From assembly GCF_002917095.1 (NCBI RefSeq), contig NZ_PQGA01000003.1, positions 372,001 through 436,000 of the forward strand: 64,000 bases of DNA, given 5' to 3'. Source of the stretch: Paraburkholderia eburnea (GTDB taxonomy: Bacteria; Pseudomonadota; Gammaproteobacteria; Burkholderiales; Burkholderiaceae). Below the pieces are notes generated by a model. That model saw only the letters and a list, made by a program, of their open reading frames with translations, did no database searches and was not told where the DNA came from. A program made the translations under genes and the position numbers. Positions 54,831-64,000 of the stretch are shown piece by piece (the first letter of the stretch is position 1; every line of letters starts with the position of its first letter).

Positions 54831-54836
54831 TATAAT
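54831..54836 (+). promoter_or_regulatory. -10 box (TATAAT) for prfB
   Basis: A perfect TATAAT lies 31 bases before the prfB ATG. No strong -35 box is visible at 16-18 bases. Confidence 0.5.
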
Positions 54837-54867
54837 TCAAGGTTTTACACGCCGGATCACGACAAAA

Positions 54868-55972
54868 ATGGAAGCGGAACGTCTCAACGCGATCGAAGCC
54901 CTCTTGGCGGACCTGCGCTCACGCGCGGGCGAGCTCCGGGGGTATCTTTGACTACGACGTAAAAGCCCGACGGCTCGTCGAAGTCAACAGCGAACTCGAA
55001 GACCCCAACGTCTGGAACGACTCCAAACACGCCCAGGGTCTCGGGAAAGAAAAGAAGCTGCTTGAGGGTGTGGTGCACACGCTCGACGGCATCGAGAACG
55101 ACACGCGCGACACGCTGGATCTCTTCGAGATGGCACGCGAGGAAGGCGACGAGGACACGCTCGTCTCCATCGAAGCCGACGCCCAGGAGATCGAAAAGCG
55201 CGTGGCCGATGTCGAGTTCCGCCGCATGTTCGCGAACCCGGCCGATCCGAACAACGCCTTCATCGACATCCAGGCCGGCGCTGGCGGCACCGAGGCGTGC
55301 GACTGGGCGTCCATGCTGCTGCGCCAGTACGTGCGTTACTGCGAGCGCAAGGGCTTCAAGATCGAAGTGCTCGAAGAATCCGAAGGCGACGTCGCCGGCA
55401 TCAAGAGCGCGACCATCAAGGTCGAAGGCGAATACGCCTACGGCTTCCTGCGCACCGAAACCGGCATTCACCGCCTCGTGCGCAAGTCGCCGTTCGATTC
55501 GTCGGGCGGGCGCCACACGTCGTTCTCGTCGGTGTTCGTGTACCCGGAAATCGACGATTCGTTCGAGATCGAAGTCAATCCGGCCGATCTGCGTATCGAT
55601 ACCTACCGCGCTTCGGGCGCGGGCGGTCAGCACATCAACAAGACCGACTCCGCCGTGCGTATCACGCACGTTCCGTCGGGCATCGTCGTGCAGTGCCAGA
55701 ACGACCGCTCGCAGCACCGCAACCGCGCCGAAGCCATGGCCATGCTCAAATCGCGCCTGTATGAGGCCGAAATGCGCAAGCGCCAGTCGGAGCAGGACAA
55801 GCTCGAAGCGGGCAAGTCGGACGTGGGCTGGGGCCACCAGATCCGCTCCTACGTGCTCGACAACAGCCGTATCAAGGATCTGCGCACCAACGTCGAAATC
55901 AGCAACACCAAGGCCGTGCTCGACGGCGATCTCGACGCCTTCATCAGCGCAAGCCTGAAACAGGGCGTGTAA
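54868..55972 (+). CDS. prfB: Peptide chain release factor 2 with programmed +1 frameshift
   Basis: Two frames join to make a 367-residue protein. The first frame (ATG at 54868) encodes 27 residues ending GYL and meets an in-frame TGA at 54949-54951. A +1 shift at CTT-TGA-C continues in the frame from 54950 to the TAA at 55970-55972. The GGGGG run upstream of TAT CTT TGA is the expected Shine-Dalgarno-like stimulator. The body has the stop-codon recognition region and the GGQ motif in [20 protein letters not shown]2 recognises UGA and UAA; the frameshift autoregulates its level. The join is seen directly, the mechanism is known from E. coli. Confidence 0.97.
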
Positions 55973-56093
55973 CAGCGTTTAGATTGTTATGCGCCACGGC
56001 GGCCCTGCTGTGCAGCGGCCGCCCTCTCCCGCCGCCCCGCCTCCTCGCGATGCGCGGCGCTGCAGGAACCGAACTCAAAGAACCCGAGCCATC

Positions 56094-57632
56094 ATGACCG
56101 AACCGACCCAGCAGAACGCGCAGAATACCGCCGCGCCCGACATCGACGACAACCAGATCATCGCCGAGCGCCGCGAGAAACTGCGCGCGCTGCGCGAGGC
56201 GGGCGTCGCCTTCCCGAACGACTTCCGCCCCACCCACCACGCCGCCGACCTGCAACGCGACCACGCCGACACCGACAAGGACGCGCTCGAAGCGAATCCG
56301 CTCGAAGTGAAGATCGCGGGCCGCATGATGCTCAAGCGCGTGATGGGCAAGGCGAGCTTCGCCACGGTGCGCGACGGCTCGGGCCAGATCCAGTTCTTCA
56401 TCACGCCCGCCGACGTGGGGGAAGCCACCTACGACGCGTTCAAGAAGTGGGATCTGGGTGACATCGTCGCCGCCACGGGCGTGCTGTTTCGCACCAACAA
56501 GGGCGAGCTGTCCGTGCGCTGCACGGAACTGCGCCTGCTGTCGAAGTCGCTGCGTCCGCTGCCGGACAAGTTCCACGGCCTGTCGGACCAGGAAATGCGC
56601 TATCGCCAGCGCTACGTCGACCTGATCGTGACGCCGGAAGCACGCGAGACGTTCGTGGCGCGCACCAAGGCGATCTCGTCGGTGCGCCGCTTCATGTCCG
56701 ACGCGAACTTCATGGAAGTCGAAACGCCGATGCTGCACCCGATCCCGGGCGGCGCGGCGGCCAAGCCGTTCATCACGCATCACAACGCGCTCGATATGCA
56801 GATGTACATGCGTATCGCGCCCGAGCTGTATCTGAAGCGCCTCGTGGTGGGCGGCTTCGAGCGCGTGTTCGAAATCAACCGGAATTTCCGTAACGAAGGC
56901 GTCTCGCCGCGTCACAATCCGGAATTCACGATGATGGAGTTCTACGCCGCGTACACGGACTACACGTGGCTGATGGACTTCACGGAACAGCTGATCCGCC
57001 AGGCCGCCATCGACGCGCGCGGCAGCGCCACGCTCGACTACCAGGGCCGCGAACTCGATCTGGCCAAGCCGTTCCATCGCCTCACGATTGTGCAGGCGAT
57101 CCAGAAATACGCGCCGCAATACACGACCGAGCAACTCGCCGACGCCGCGTTCCTGCGCACCGAGCTGAAGAAGTTCGGCGTGGACGCGAACCAGCCGCAG
57201 TTCCTCAACGCGGGCGTGGGCGCGCTGCAACTGGCGCTCTTCGAAGAGACCGCCGAGTCGCAACTGTGGGAACCGACGTACATCATCGACTACCCGGTCG
57301 AAGTCTCGCCGCTCGCGCGCGCCTCGGACACGCTGCCGGGCATCACCGAGCGTTTCGAGCTGTTCATCACGGGCCGCGAAATCGCCAATGGCTTCTCGGA
57401 GCTGAACGATCCGGAAGACCAGGCCGCGCGCTTCAAGAAACAGGTCGAGCAAAAGGACGCCGGTGACGAGGAAGCGATGTTCTACGACGCCGACTACATC
57501 CGCGCGCTCGAGTACGGCATGCCTCCGACAGGCGGCTGCGGTATCGGCATCGACCGTCTGGTGATGCTGCTGACCAACAGCCCGAGCATCCGCGACGTCA
57601 TTCTCTTCCCGCACCTGCGCCGCGAAGACTGA
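56094..57632 (+). CDS. lysS: Lysyl-tRNA synthetase (class II)
   Basis: The 512-residue enzyme has an N-terminal OB-fold anticodon domain ([21 protein letters not shown]) and a class II catalytic core with motif 2 ([21 protein letters not shown]) and motif 3 ([13 protein letters not shown]). It charges tRNA-Lys. The ATG at 56094 begins MTEPTQQN; the frame is open to 55989 without support. It follows prfB by 121 bases, the same order as in E. coli. Confidence 0.97.
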   Translation: MTEPTQQNAQNTAAPDIDDNQIIAERREKLRALREAGVAFPNDFRPTHHAADLQRDHADTDKDALEANPLEVKIAGRMMLKRVMGKASFATVRDGSGQIQFFITPADVGEATYDAFKKWDLGDIVAATGVLFRTNKGELSVRCTELRLLSKSLRPLPDKFHGLSDQEMRYRQRYVDLIVTPEARETFVARTKAISSVRRFMSDANFMEVETPMLHPIPGGAAAKPFITHHNALDMQMYMRIAPELYLKRLVVGGFERVFEINRNFRNEGVSPRHNPEFTMMEFYAAYTDYTWLMDFTEQLIRQAAIDARGSATLDYQGRELDLAKPFHRLTIVQAIQKYAPQYTTEQLADAAFLRTELKKFGVDANQPQFLNAGVGALQLALFEETAESQLWEPTYIIDYPVEVSPLARASDTLPGITERFELFITGREIANGFSELNDPEDQAARFKKQVEQKDAGDEEAMFYDADYIRALEYGMPPTGGCGIGIDRLVMLLTNSPSIRDVILFPHLRRED

Positions 57633-57677
57633 GTCGCTGACGAACCACGCCGCCCTTGATCGAGGACGGCGCGCCTG

Positions 57678-57720
57678 ACGGGGCGCATGCGGTTGACGCC
57701 GCATGCGCCCCGTTTCTTTT
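57678..57720 (+). terminator. Intrinsic terminator after lysS
   Basis: A perfect 15-bp stem (57678-57692 with 57699-57713) has a 6-base loop and is followed by a T-rich run. It lies about 45 bases past the lysS stop. Confidence 0.85.
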
Positions 57721-57914
57721 TGAGTTGCCAACGTCGATTGTTTGTAACCGTGAGTAAAAACCACCGCTGCCGTACTTGGGCACATCGGGCATGTGCTTTG
57801 CGCTCTCGCTGAAACCCGCGCCATGCAAGGCCGTGCAGCGAGGTGGATGGCGGGCATCCTCTTTCCACTCGCCGCCCCTTCACGACGGGTTACAAATTGA
57901 AATGCCCGGGTCGC

Positions 57915-57959
57915 GAGATTGGCTCAGACTGATCTGACAGATTCACCTTGAGCCAACTC
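57915..57959 (+). promoter_or_regulatory. Inverted repeat in the leader of the glycine-zipper gene
   Basis: TTGGCTCA (57919-57926) pairs with TGAGCCAA (57949-57956). With one bulged A the stem extends by 3 bp, and an inner ATCT/AGAT pair nests inside. The arm ends about 10 bases before the ribosome binding site. It may be an mRNA hairpin or an operator. Confidence 0.45.
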
Positions 57960-57979
57960 TGCAAAAGACGGAGCCTGTC

Positions 57980-58714
57980 ATGAATAATCCTGATCCGAAA
58001 CTGACCACGCCCACCACGCCGGCCGATTCGCGCCGCCGGATTCACCCCCTCGTCGCCACGGCGGCGGGTGCGGTGATCGTCGCGAGCCTCGCGGCCACGG
58101 CGGCCATCACCGGCGTGTTCCCGAAAGCCTCCAGCAACGCCGAGCAGAGCGCGCAAAGCCAGACGGGCCAAACGAGCGTCATGGCCTCGCAGCCGGTGGT
58201 CGATTCCACGCGTGCCGTTGCGCCTGCAACGAGCGCGCAGTATGCGCAGAACAGCGCGCCCGCGCAACCGCAGCCCACGCCCGCCCAACAGCAGCAAGCG
58301 CAGGCGCCGGCCGCCCCACCACCGCCGCAATACGCGCAGCAACCGCAGTACGCCCAGGAAGCACAGCCGCAACCGGCTGCATGTGTATCGTGCGGCGTCG
58401 TCGAAGGCATTTCCGCCACGCGTCAGGAAGGTCACGGCACCGGCATCGGCGCGGTAGGCGGCGCGGTTGCGGGCGGCGTGGTCGGCAATCAGTTCGGCGC
58501 CGGTGGCGGCCGCACGGCCATGACGCTGCTGGGTGCGCTGGGCGGCGGTCTCGCGGGCAATTCGGTCGAGAAACATTTGCGCAGCACCGCTGCGTATTCG
58601 GTGCGCGTGCGCATGGATAACGGCAAGACGCGCTACTTCACCTATCACGAAGCGCCGCCGTTCCAGCAAGGCCAGCGCGTGCGGATCGAACACGGCACGC
58701 TCGCCGCGGCCTGA
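57980..58714 (+). CDS. Glycine-zipper 2TM domain protein (SlyB/YmgG-like)
   Basis: The 244-residue protein has one N-terminal hydrophobic span (PLVATAAGAVIVASLAATAAI), a long Gln/Pro/Ala-rich linker and a CVSCG pair. A glycine-zipper segment follows (GIGAVGGAVAGGVVGNQFGAGGGR ending LGGGLAGNSVEKHLR), then a beta-rich tail (YSVRVRMDNGKTRYFTY). It resembles the SlyB-type domain, but the anchor is an uncleaved-looking span rather than a lipobox. CGGAG precedes the ATG by 6 bases. It is an envelope protein of unknown specific role. Confidence 0.85.
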   Translation: MNNPDPKLTTPTTPADSRRRIHPLVATAAGAVIVASLAATAAITGVFPKASSNAEQSAQSQTGQTSVMASQPVVDSTRAVAPATSAQYAQNSAPAQPQPTPAQQQQAQAPAAPPPPQYAQQPQYAQEAQPQPAACVSCGVVEGISATRQEGHGTGIGAVGGAVAGGVVGNQFGAGGGRTAMTLLGALGGGLAGNSVEKHLRSTAAYSVRVRMDNGKTRYFTYHEAPPFQQGQRVRIEHGTLAAA

Positions 58715-58747
58715 AACCTGACGCATTAAGGCCCGCGCCGGAAACAC

Positions 58748-58784
58748 AAAAGGCGATTCACCTTCACGGTGAATCGCCTTTTTT
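58748..58784. terminator. Bidirectional intrinsic terminator
   Basis: A perfect 15-bp stem (58748-58762 with 58768-58782) has a 5-base loop and A- and T-rich flanks. It separates the glycine-zipper gene from the end of the isc operon on the opposite strand. Confidence 0.88.
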
Positions 58785-58805
58785 ATCGATCACGAGAACG
58801 CGCTA

Positions 58806-59003
58806 TCAGTAGCCCGCATCCTCGATCCATGCCGCCTGAATTGCTTCGAGGATCTTTTCGTTCGAACGCTCGGGATCGTCGTCGAAGCCCTCGAGTTCGG
58901 TGATCCAGCGATGCAGATCGGTGAAGCGCACATACTGTGGGTCGACTTCCGGATGGGTATCCGTCAACGCCACTGCGATGTCCTGCGTGTCGGTCCATTT
59001 CAT
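58806..59003 (-). CDS. iscX: Fe-S assembly protein IscX
   Basis: The 65-residue acidic protein reads MKWTDTQDIAVALTD, PEVDPQYVRFTDLHRWI and ILEAIQAAWIED, the IscX/YfhJ signature. IscX binds IscS and modulates iron-sulfur cluster assembly, acting as an iron-dependent regulator or adaptor. It is the last gene of the isc operon and follows fdx by 26 bases. Confidence 0.96.
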   Translation of the reverse strand: MKWTDTQDIAVALTDTHPEVDPQYVRFTDLHRWITELEGFDDDPERSNEKILEAIQAAWIEDAGY

Positions 59004-59029
59004 GGTTGCGCGCTCCTCTTTGGGATGGA

Positions 59030-59371
59030 TCAGTGATTTTCCTTCGCGTGATTGATCGAGTAACGCGGAATCTCGACCACGAGGTCATCCTCGGCCGGCA
59101 CGAGCGCCTGGCACGACAGCCGCGAAGTCGGCTCCAGACCCCATGCCTTGTCGAGCAGGTCGTCTTCGAGCTCTTCCGACGGTTCGAGCGCGTTGAAACC
59201 TTCGCGCACGATGACGTGACAGGTCGTGCAGGCACACGACTTTTCGCAGGCGTGTTCGATTGCGATGCCGTGTTCCAGCAGCGCGTCGCACACGCTCTCA
59301 CCCGGCTTGGCGTCGATCACCGCACCTTCCGGGCACAGTTCGACATGGGGCAGCACCACGATTTGAGGCAT
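59030..59371 (-). CDS. fdx: ISC system [2Fe-2S] ferredoxin
   Basis: The 113-residue ferredoxin has the adrenodoxin-type cysteine pattern in EHACEKSCACTTCHVIVREG and a fourth ligand in SRLSCQALV. It supplies electrons for cluster assembly on IscU. The ATG at 59371 begins MPQIVVLPH; the upstream alternative is a TTG. A 157-base gap separates it from hscA. Confidence 0.96.
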   Translation of the reverse strand: MPQIVVLPHVELCPEGAVIDAKPGESVCDALLEHGIAIEHACEKSCACTTCHVIVREGFNALEPSEELEDDLLDKAWGLEPTSRLSCQALVPAEDDLVVEIPRYSINHAKENH

Positions 59372-59528
59372 TCTGATTTCCGTATCCAAAACTTGTCATA
59401 TCGGGCACGCCCCGTCCACCGACGGCGGCACACCCATTCTACTGGCGTCGCGCGCTTCGCTGCATCGGGAAAGCACGCAGACAGCGGACATAGCCCGACG
59501 CGCTTTAACCGCGCCGCTTCAATTTCCT

Positions 59529-61400
<1,872 letters not shown>

Positions 61401-61525
61401 CTGTGTGATCGCTTTGATCTGTTTTGGAGCCGGGGCTTCGCGCATCCTGCGCGCGCCGCGCGGCCCCTTCTGTATCCGGGGTGCTACGCTTTTTTCGCCG
61501 ACGCCGCTACGCGTCGACCTGCCGT

Positions 61526-62062
61526 TCAGCCTTCCAGCCGCTCGATCTGCGTGTCGACTTCCGCCGCCACGCGCTCGATGAACATCAGTTGACGCACCGC
61601 CTCGGCGGCCGGCTGGTTCGAGCCGCTATCGAGCAGCGCAGCGAGCTTCGTCATACGCGCGCGTTCGTCGTCGCGCAGTTCGCCCGCGAGCGCGTCGAGC
61701 GCATCGACATTCTTCGCGCCCACCGCATCCTCGATCGCCTCGCGCCATTCCATCTGCTGCATCAGGAACGCCGGCTCCATCGCCGTGTTGTTCTCGGCGC
61801 CGACGTCGATGCCGCGCAGATGCAGCAGATACTTCGCGCGCTTGAGCGGGTCGCGCAGCGTCTGATACGCCTCGTTCGCGCGCGTGGCCCACTGCATCGC
61901 TACGCGCTTTTGCGCTTCACCCGCCGCCGCGAAGCGATCCGGGTGCACCTGCGCCTGCACGGCGCGGTAGGCGTGATCGAGCGCGTCGGCGTCGAGCGCG
62001 AACTGCTCGGACAGGCCAAAGAGCACGAAGTGGCTGTCGGAAAGCGAAGAGAGCGAGGCCAT
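61526..62062 (-). CDS. hscB: Co-chaperone HscB (J-domain)
   Basis: The 178-residue protein has an N-terminal J-domain with the HPD motif in [15 protein letters not shown] and a C-terminal three-helix domain ([16 protein letters not shown]) that binds IscU. It stimulates the HscA ATPase and delivers IscU. It follows iscA after a 122-base gap that holds an intrinsic terminator. Confidence 0.96.
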   Translation of the reverse strand: MASLSSLSDSHFVLFGLSEQFALDADALDHAYRAVQAQVHPDRFAAAGEAQKRVAMQWATRANEAYQTLRDPLKRAKYLLHLRGIDVGAENNTAMEPAFLMQQMEWREAIEDAVGAKNVDALDALAGELRDDERARMTKLAALLDSGSNQPAAEAVRQLMFIERVAAEVDTQIERLEG

Positions 62063-62143
62063 CGGTTTAAGCGTTCTGGTGGGGTCGTAAAGGGGTCGTC
62101 AAGCAGGGCCGGCGTCGCTTCAAAGCGCGGCTTCGAAAAATCA

Positions 62144-62167
62144 AAAAGGCGGCACAGGCCGCCTTTT
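62144..62167 (-). terminator. Intrinsic terminator inside the isc operon (iscA/hscB gap)
   Basis: A 10-bp stem (62144-62153 with 62158-62167) around a 4-base loop is followed on the minus strand by a U-run. It sits 17 bases past the iscA stop and 81 bases before the hscB start. Confidence 0.7.
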
Positions 62168-62184
62168 CAGCGCAACGCGTGGGC

Positions 62185-62508
62185 TTACACGCGGAAGGAC
62201 TCGCCGCAACCGCACTCGTCCTTCACGTTCGGGTTATTGAACTTGAAGCCCTCGTTGAGGCCTTCACGCACGAAGTCGAGTTGCGTGCCGTCGATGTACG
62301 ACAGGCTCTTCGGATCGACGATGACCTTCACGCCATGGCTTTCGAACACGTTGTCTTCGGGCGCAAGCTCATCGACATATTCGAGCTTGTATGCAAGACC
62401 CGAGCAGCCCGTCGTACGCACGCCCAGGCGCAAGCCCACGCCCTTGCCGCGACGGGTCAGATACTTCTGCACGTGCTGTGCCGCTTTTTCAGTCAACGAG
62501 ATTGCCAT
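62185..62508 (-). CDS. iscA: Iron-sulfur cluster assembly protein IscA
   Basis: The 107-residue A-type carrier has [17 protein letters not shown] and the three conserved cysteines in [13 protein letters not shown] and DECGCGESF. It accepts and transfers clusters or iron during assembly. It lies 151 bases after iscU; nothing notable is seen in that gap. Confidence 0.97.
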   Translation of the reverse strand: MAISLTEKAAQHVQKYLTRRGKGVGLRLGVRTTGCSGLAYKLEYVDELAPEDNVFESHGVKVIVDPKSLSYIDGTQLDFVREGLNEGFKFNNPNVKDECGCGESFRV

Positions 62509-62659
62509 AACGTTTTCGCCCTACTCCATGTCGTGTGCGCCGCGAGCCTTCCACATGCGCCCGCTTCGTCACGACTCGGCGCAGGCTTGCCTGCATCCAG
62601 ATCGTTCATTCCACAGCGGCGCCCCGAGGGCACGCCGCCGTCCCGCCCGCGTCCGGCTT

Positions 62660-63064
62660 TTACGCCGCGTCGGCCTTCGCGTCCGCCGTGTGGCGCTGCT
62701 TGTAGTCGGCGACCGCTGCCTTGATCGCGTCTTCCGCGAGAATCGAGCAGTGGATCTTCACCGGCGGCAGCGCCAGTTCTTCGGCGATCTGCGTGTTCTT
62801 GATCGACAGCGCCTGATCGAGCGTCTTGCCCTTGACCCATTCCGTGACGAGCGAGCTCGAGGCGATTGCCGAGCCGCAGCCATAGGTCTTGAACTTCGCG
62901 TCTTCGATCACGCCGTCCGCGCCCACGCGGATCTGCAGCTTCATCACGTCGCCGCACGCCGGCGCGCCGACCATGCCCGTGCCGACCGCATCGTCATCTT
63001 TCGAGAACGAGCCGACGTTGCGCGGGTTTTCGTAGTGGTCCAGAACCTTGTCGCTATATGCCAT
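62660..63064 (-). CDS. iscU: Fe-S cluster scaffold IscU
   Basis: The 134-residue scaffold has the three cluster cysteines in GAPACGDVM, TYGCGSAIASSSL and KIHCSILAEDA, the Asp of the first motif, and the HscA-binding LPPVK just before the third cysteine. The ATG at 63064 has AAGGAG about 8 bases upstream, which decides it over a GTG at 63070. It follows iscS by 86 bases. Confidence 0.98.
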   Translation of the reverse strand: MAYSDKVLDHYENPRNVGSFSKDDDAVGTGMVGAPACGDVMKLQIRVGADGVIEDAKFKTYGCGSAIASSSLVTEWVKGKTLDQALSIKNTQIAEELALPPVKIHCSILAEDAIKAAVADYKQRHTADAKADAA

Positions 63065-63150
63065 GATCACACTCCTTCAATTCGTTGGCCGCGCTGCATG
63101 TCGAGGTGCGCTGCGGCCGGGGTCGATATTCGCTTTGCTGCGCGTGCTGC

Positions 63151-64000
63151 TTAGTGCGCGGCCCACTGGATGGTCGACAGATCGATGCCGTCCTGGTGCA
63201 TTTCCCACAGCGGCGACAGTTCGCGCAGCTTGGCAATCTTCGTCTTCAGCAGGTTGATGACATAGTCCACGTCCTGCTCGGTCGTGAAACGGCCCACCGT
63301 GAAGCGGATCGAACTGTGCGCCAGTTCGTCGTTGCGCCCGAGCGCGCGCAGCACGTACGACGGCTCCAGCGACGCCGACGTACAAGCCGAACCCGACGAC
63401 ACCGCCACGTCCTTGACCGCCATGATCAGCGATTCGCCTTCGACGAAGTTGAAGCTGATGTTCAGGTTGTGCGGAACGCGCTTTTCCATGTCGCCGTTCA
63501 CGTAGGTCTCTTCGATTTCCGAGAGGCCCTTGAGCAGACGGTCGCGCAACATGCGCACGCGCTCGTTTTCCGTCGCCATTTCTTCACGCGCGATACGGAA
63601 CGCTTCGCCCATACCGACGATCTGGTGCGTCGCCAGCGTCCCCGAACGCATGCCGCGCTCGTGACCGCCGCCGTGCATCTGCGCTTCGATACGCACGCGC
63701 GGCTTGCGACGCACGTACAGCGCGCCGATGCCCTTCGGGCCATACGTCTTGTGCGCCGAGAACGACATCAGATCGACCTTGAGCTTTTGCAGGTCGATGG
63801 GCGCCTTGCCCGTCGATTGCGCAGCGTCGACGTGGAAAATGATGCCCTTCTCGCGGCAGATCTCACCGATCGTTTCGATGTCCTGGATCACGCCGATCTC
63901 GTTGTTCACGTGCATCACGGAAACGAGGATCGTGTCGGGGCGAATCGCGGCCTTGAAGGCGTCCAGATCGATCAGACCATCGTCCTTGACGCTCAGATAC
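63151..64000 (-). CDS. iscS: Cysteine desulfurase IscS, 5' part beyond the window
   Basis: The gene runs off the right edge; 283 C-terminal codons are visible. The PLP lysine lies in [12 protein letters not shown], the PLP-contacting [12 protein letters not shown] and [11 protein letters not shown] are present, and the persulfide cysteine is in [21 protein letters not shown]. IscS removes sulfur from cysteine and hands it to IscU. The reading frame upstream of the first in-window ATG (63918) continues in the family sequence to base 64000, so the gene does not start there. Confidence 0.97.
   Translation of the reverse strand, partial: YLSVKDDGLIDLDAFKAAIRPDTILVSVMHVNNEIGVIQDIETIGEICREKGIIFHVDAAQSTGKAPIDLQKLKVDLMSFSAHKTYGPKGIGALYVRRKPRVRIEAQMHGGGHERGMRSGTLATHQIVGMGEAFRIAREEMATENERVRMLRDRLLKGLSEIEETYVNGDMEKRVPHNLNISFNFVEGESLIMAVKDVAVSSGSACTSASLEPSYVLRALGRNDELAHSSIRFTVGRFTTEQDVDYVINLLKTKIAKLRELSPLWEMHQDGIDLSTIQWAAH

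Noticed and set aside
54749..54951. A short separate gene before prfB
   Set aside because: It is the first frame of prfB; the stop is the frameshift TGA.

Overview
The window is GC-rich and almost fully packed with housekeeping genes. Gene order and protein sequences look like a beta-proteobacterium of the Burkholderiaceae (Burkholderia/Paraburkholderia/Caballeronia type). The signs are the hfq-hflX-hflK-hflC-yjeT-hisZ-purA run, the lolC-lolD-tatD-comEC run beside recJ-prfB-lysS, and the iscS-U-A-hscB-hscA-fdx-iscX run. The genus assignment is inference from recognised sequences, not a computed classification. No tRNA or rRNA gene, insertion sequence, prophage, integrase or CRISPR array was seen.

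Layout. Bases 1-4243: a truncated L16-hydroxylase-like cupin protein, a tiny Ala/Ser-rich lipoprotein, a YoaA-type iron-sulfur helicase and a DUF465 protein. Bases 4360-9913: a secreted Gln-rich coiled-coil protein divergent from tex, then kup. Bases 10221-27596 (all minus strand) form a long chain. In transcription order it is ndk, rlmN, rodZ, ispG, hisS, yfgM-like, bamB, der, hfq, hflX, hflK, hflC, yjeT-like, hisZ, purA and a purine phosphoribosyltransferase. Bases 27891-37888: a Bax-inhibitor-1 membrane protein, then a minus-strand group with a metallo-hydrolase, bamC, dapA, a methyltransferase, trpS, an M50 protease, yciO, a PHP phosphatase, a hydrolase and a DUF455 protein. Bases 38064-40112 (plus): a gamma-carbonic-anhydrase-like protein, hslO and a lipoprotein. 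Bases 40205-44912 (minus): pyrG-kdsA, eno, ftsB. Bases 45119-51504 (minus): lolC/E-lolD, tatD, comEC and a hydrolase. Bases 51831-58714 (plus): an uncharacterised conserved protein, recJ, prfB (programmed +1 frameshift), lysS and a glycine-zipper protein. Bases 58806-64000 (minus): the ISC iron-sulfur assembly operon, with iscS running off the window end.

Functional themes: envelope biogenesis (BamB, BamC, LolCD, KdsA, RodZ, FtsB, YfgM), translation (HisS, TrpS, LysS, RF2, Der, HflX, RlmN), nucleotide metabolism (PyrG, PurA, Ndk, phosphoribosyltransferase), proteostasis (HflKC, Hsp33) and Fe-S assembly serving clients seen here (IspG, YoaA, RlmN, probably TrpS).

I found no undescribed multi-gene system. 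The observations worth a second look are small. They include a four-cysteine iron-sulfur-type motif in TrpS, an intrinsic terminator inside the isc operon, palindromes upstream of der and between kdsA and eno, a 5'-leader hairpin before the glycine-zipper gene, an 11-bp tandem repeat before a TTG-started lolC, two possible leaderless starts, and several genes whose best start is TTG or GTG.
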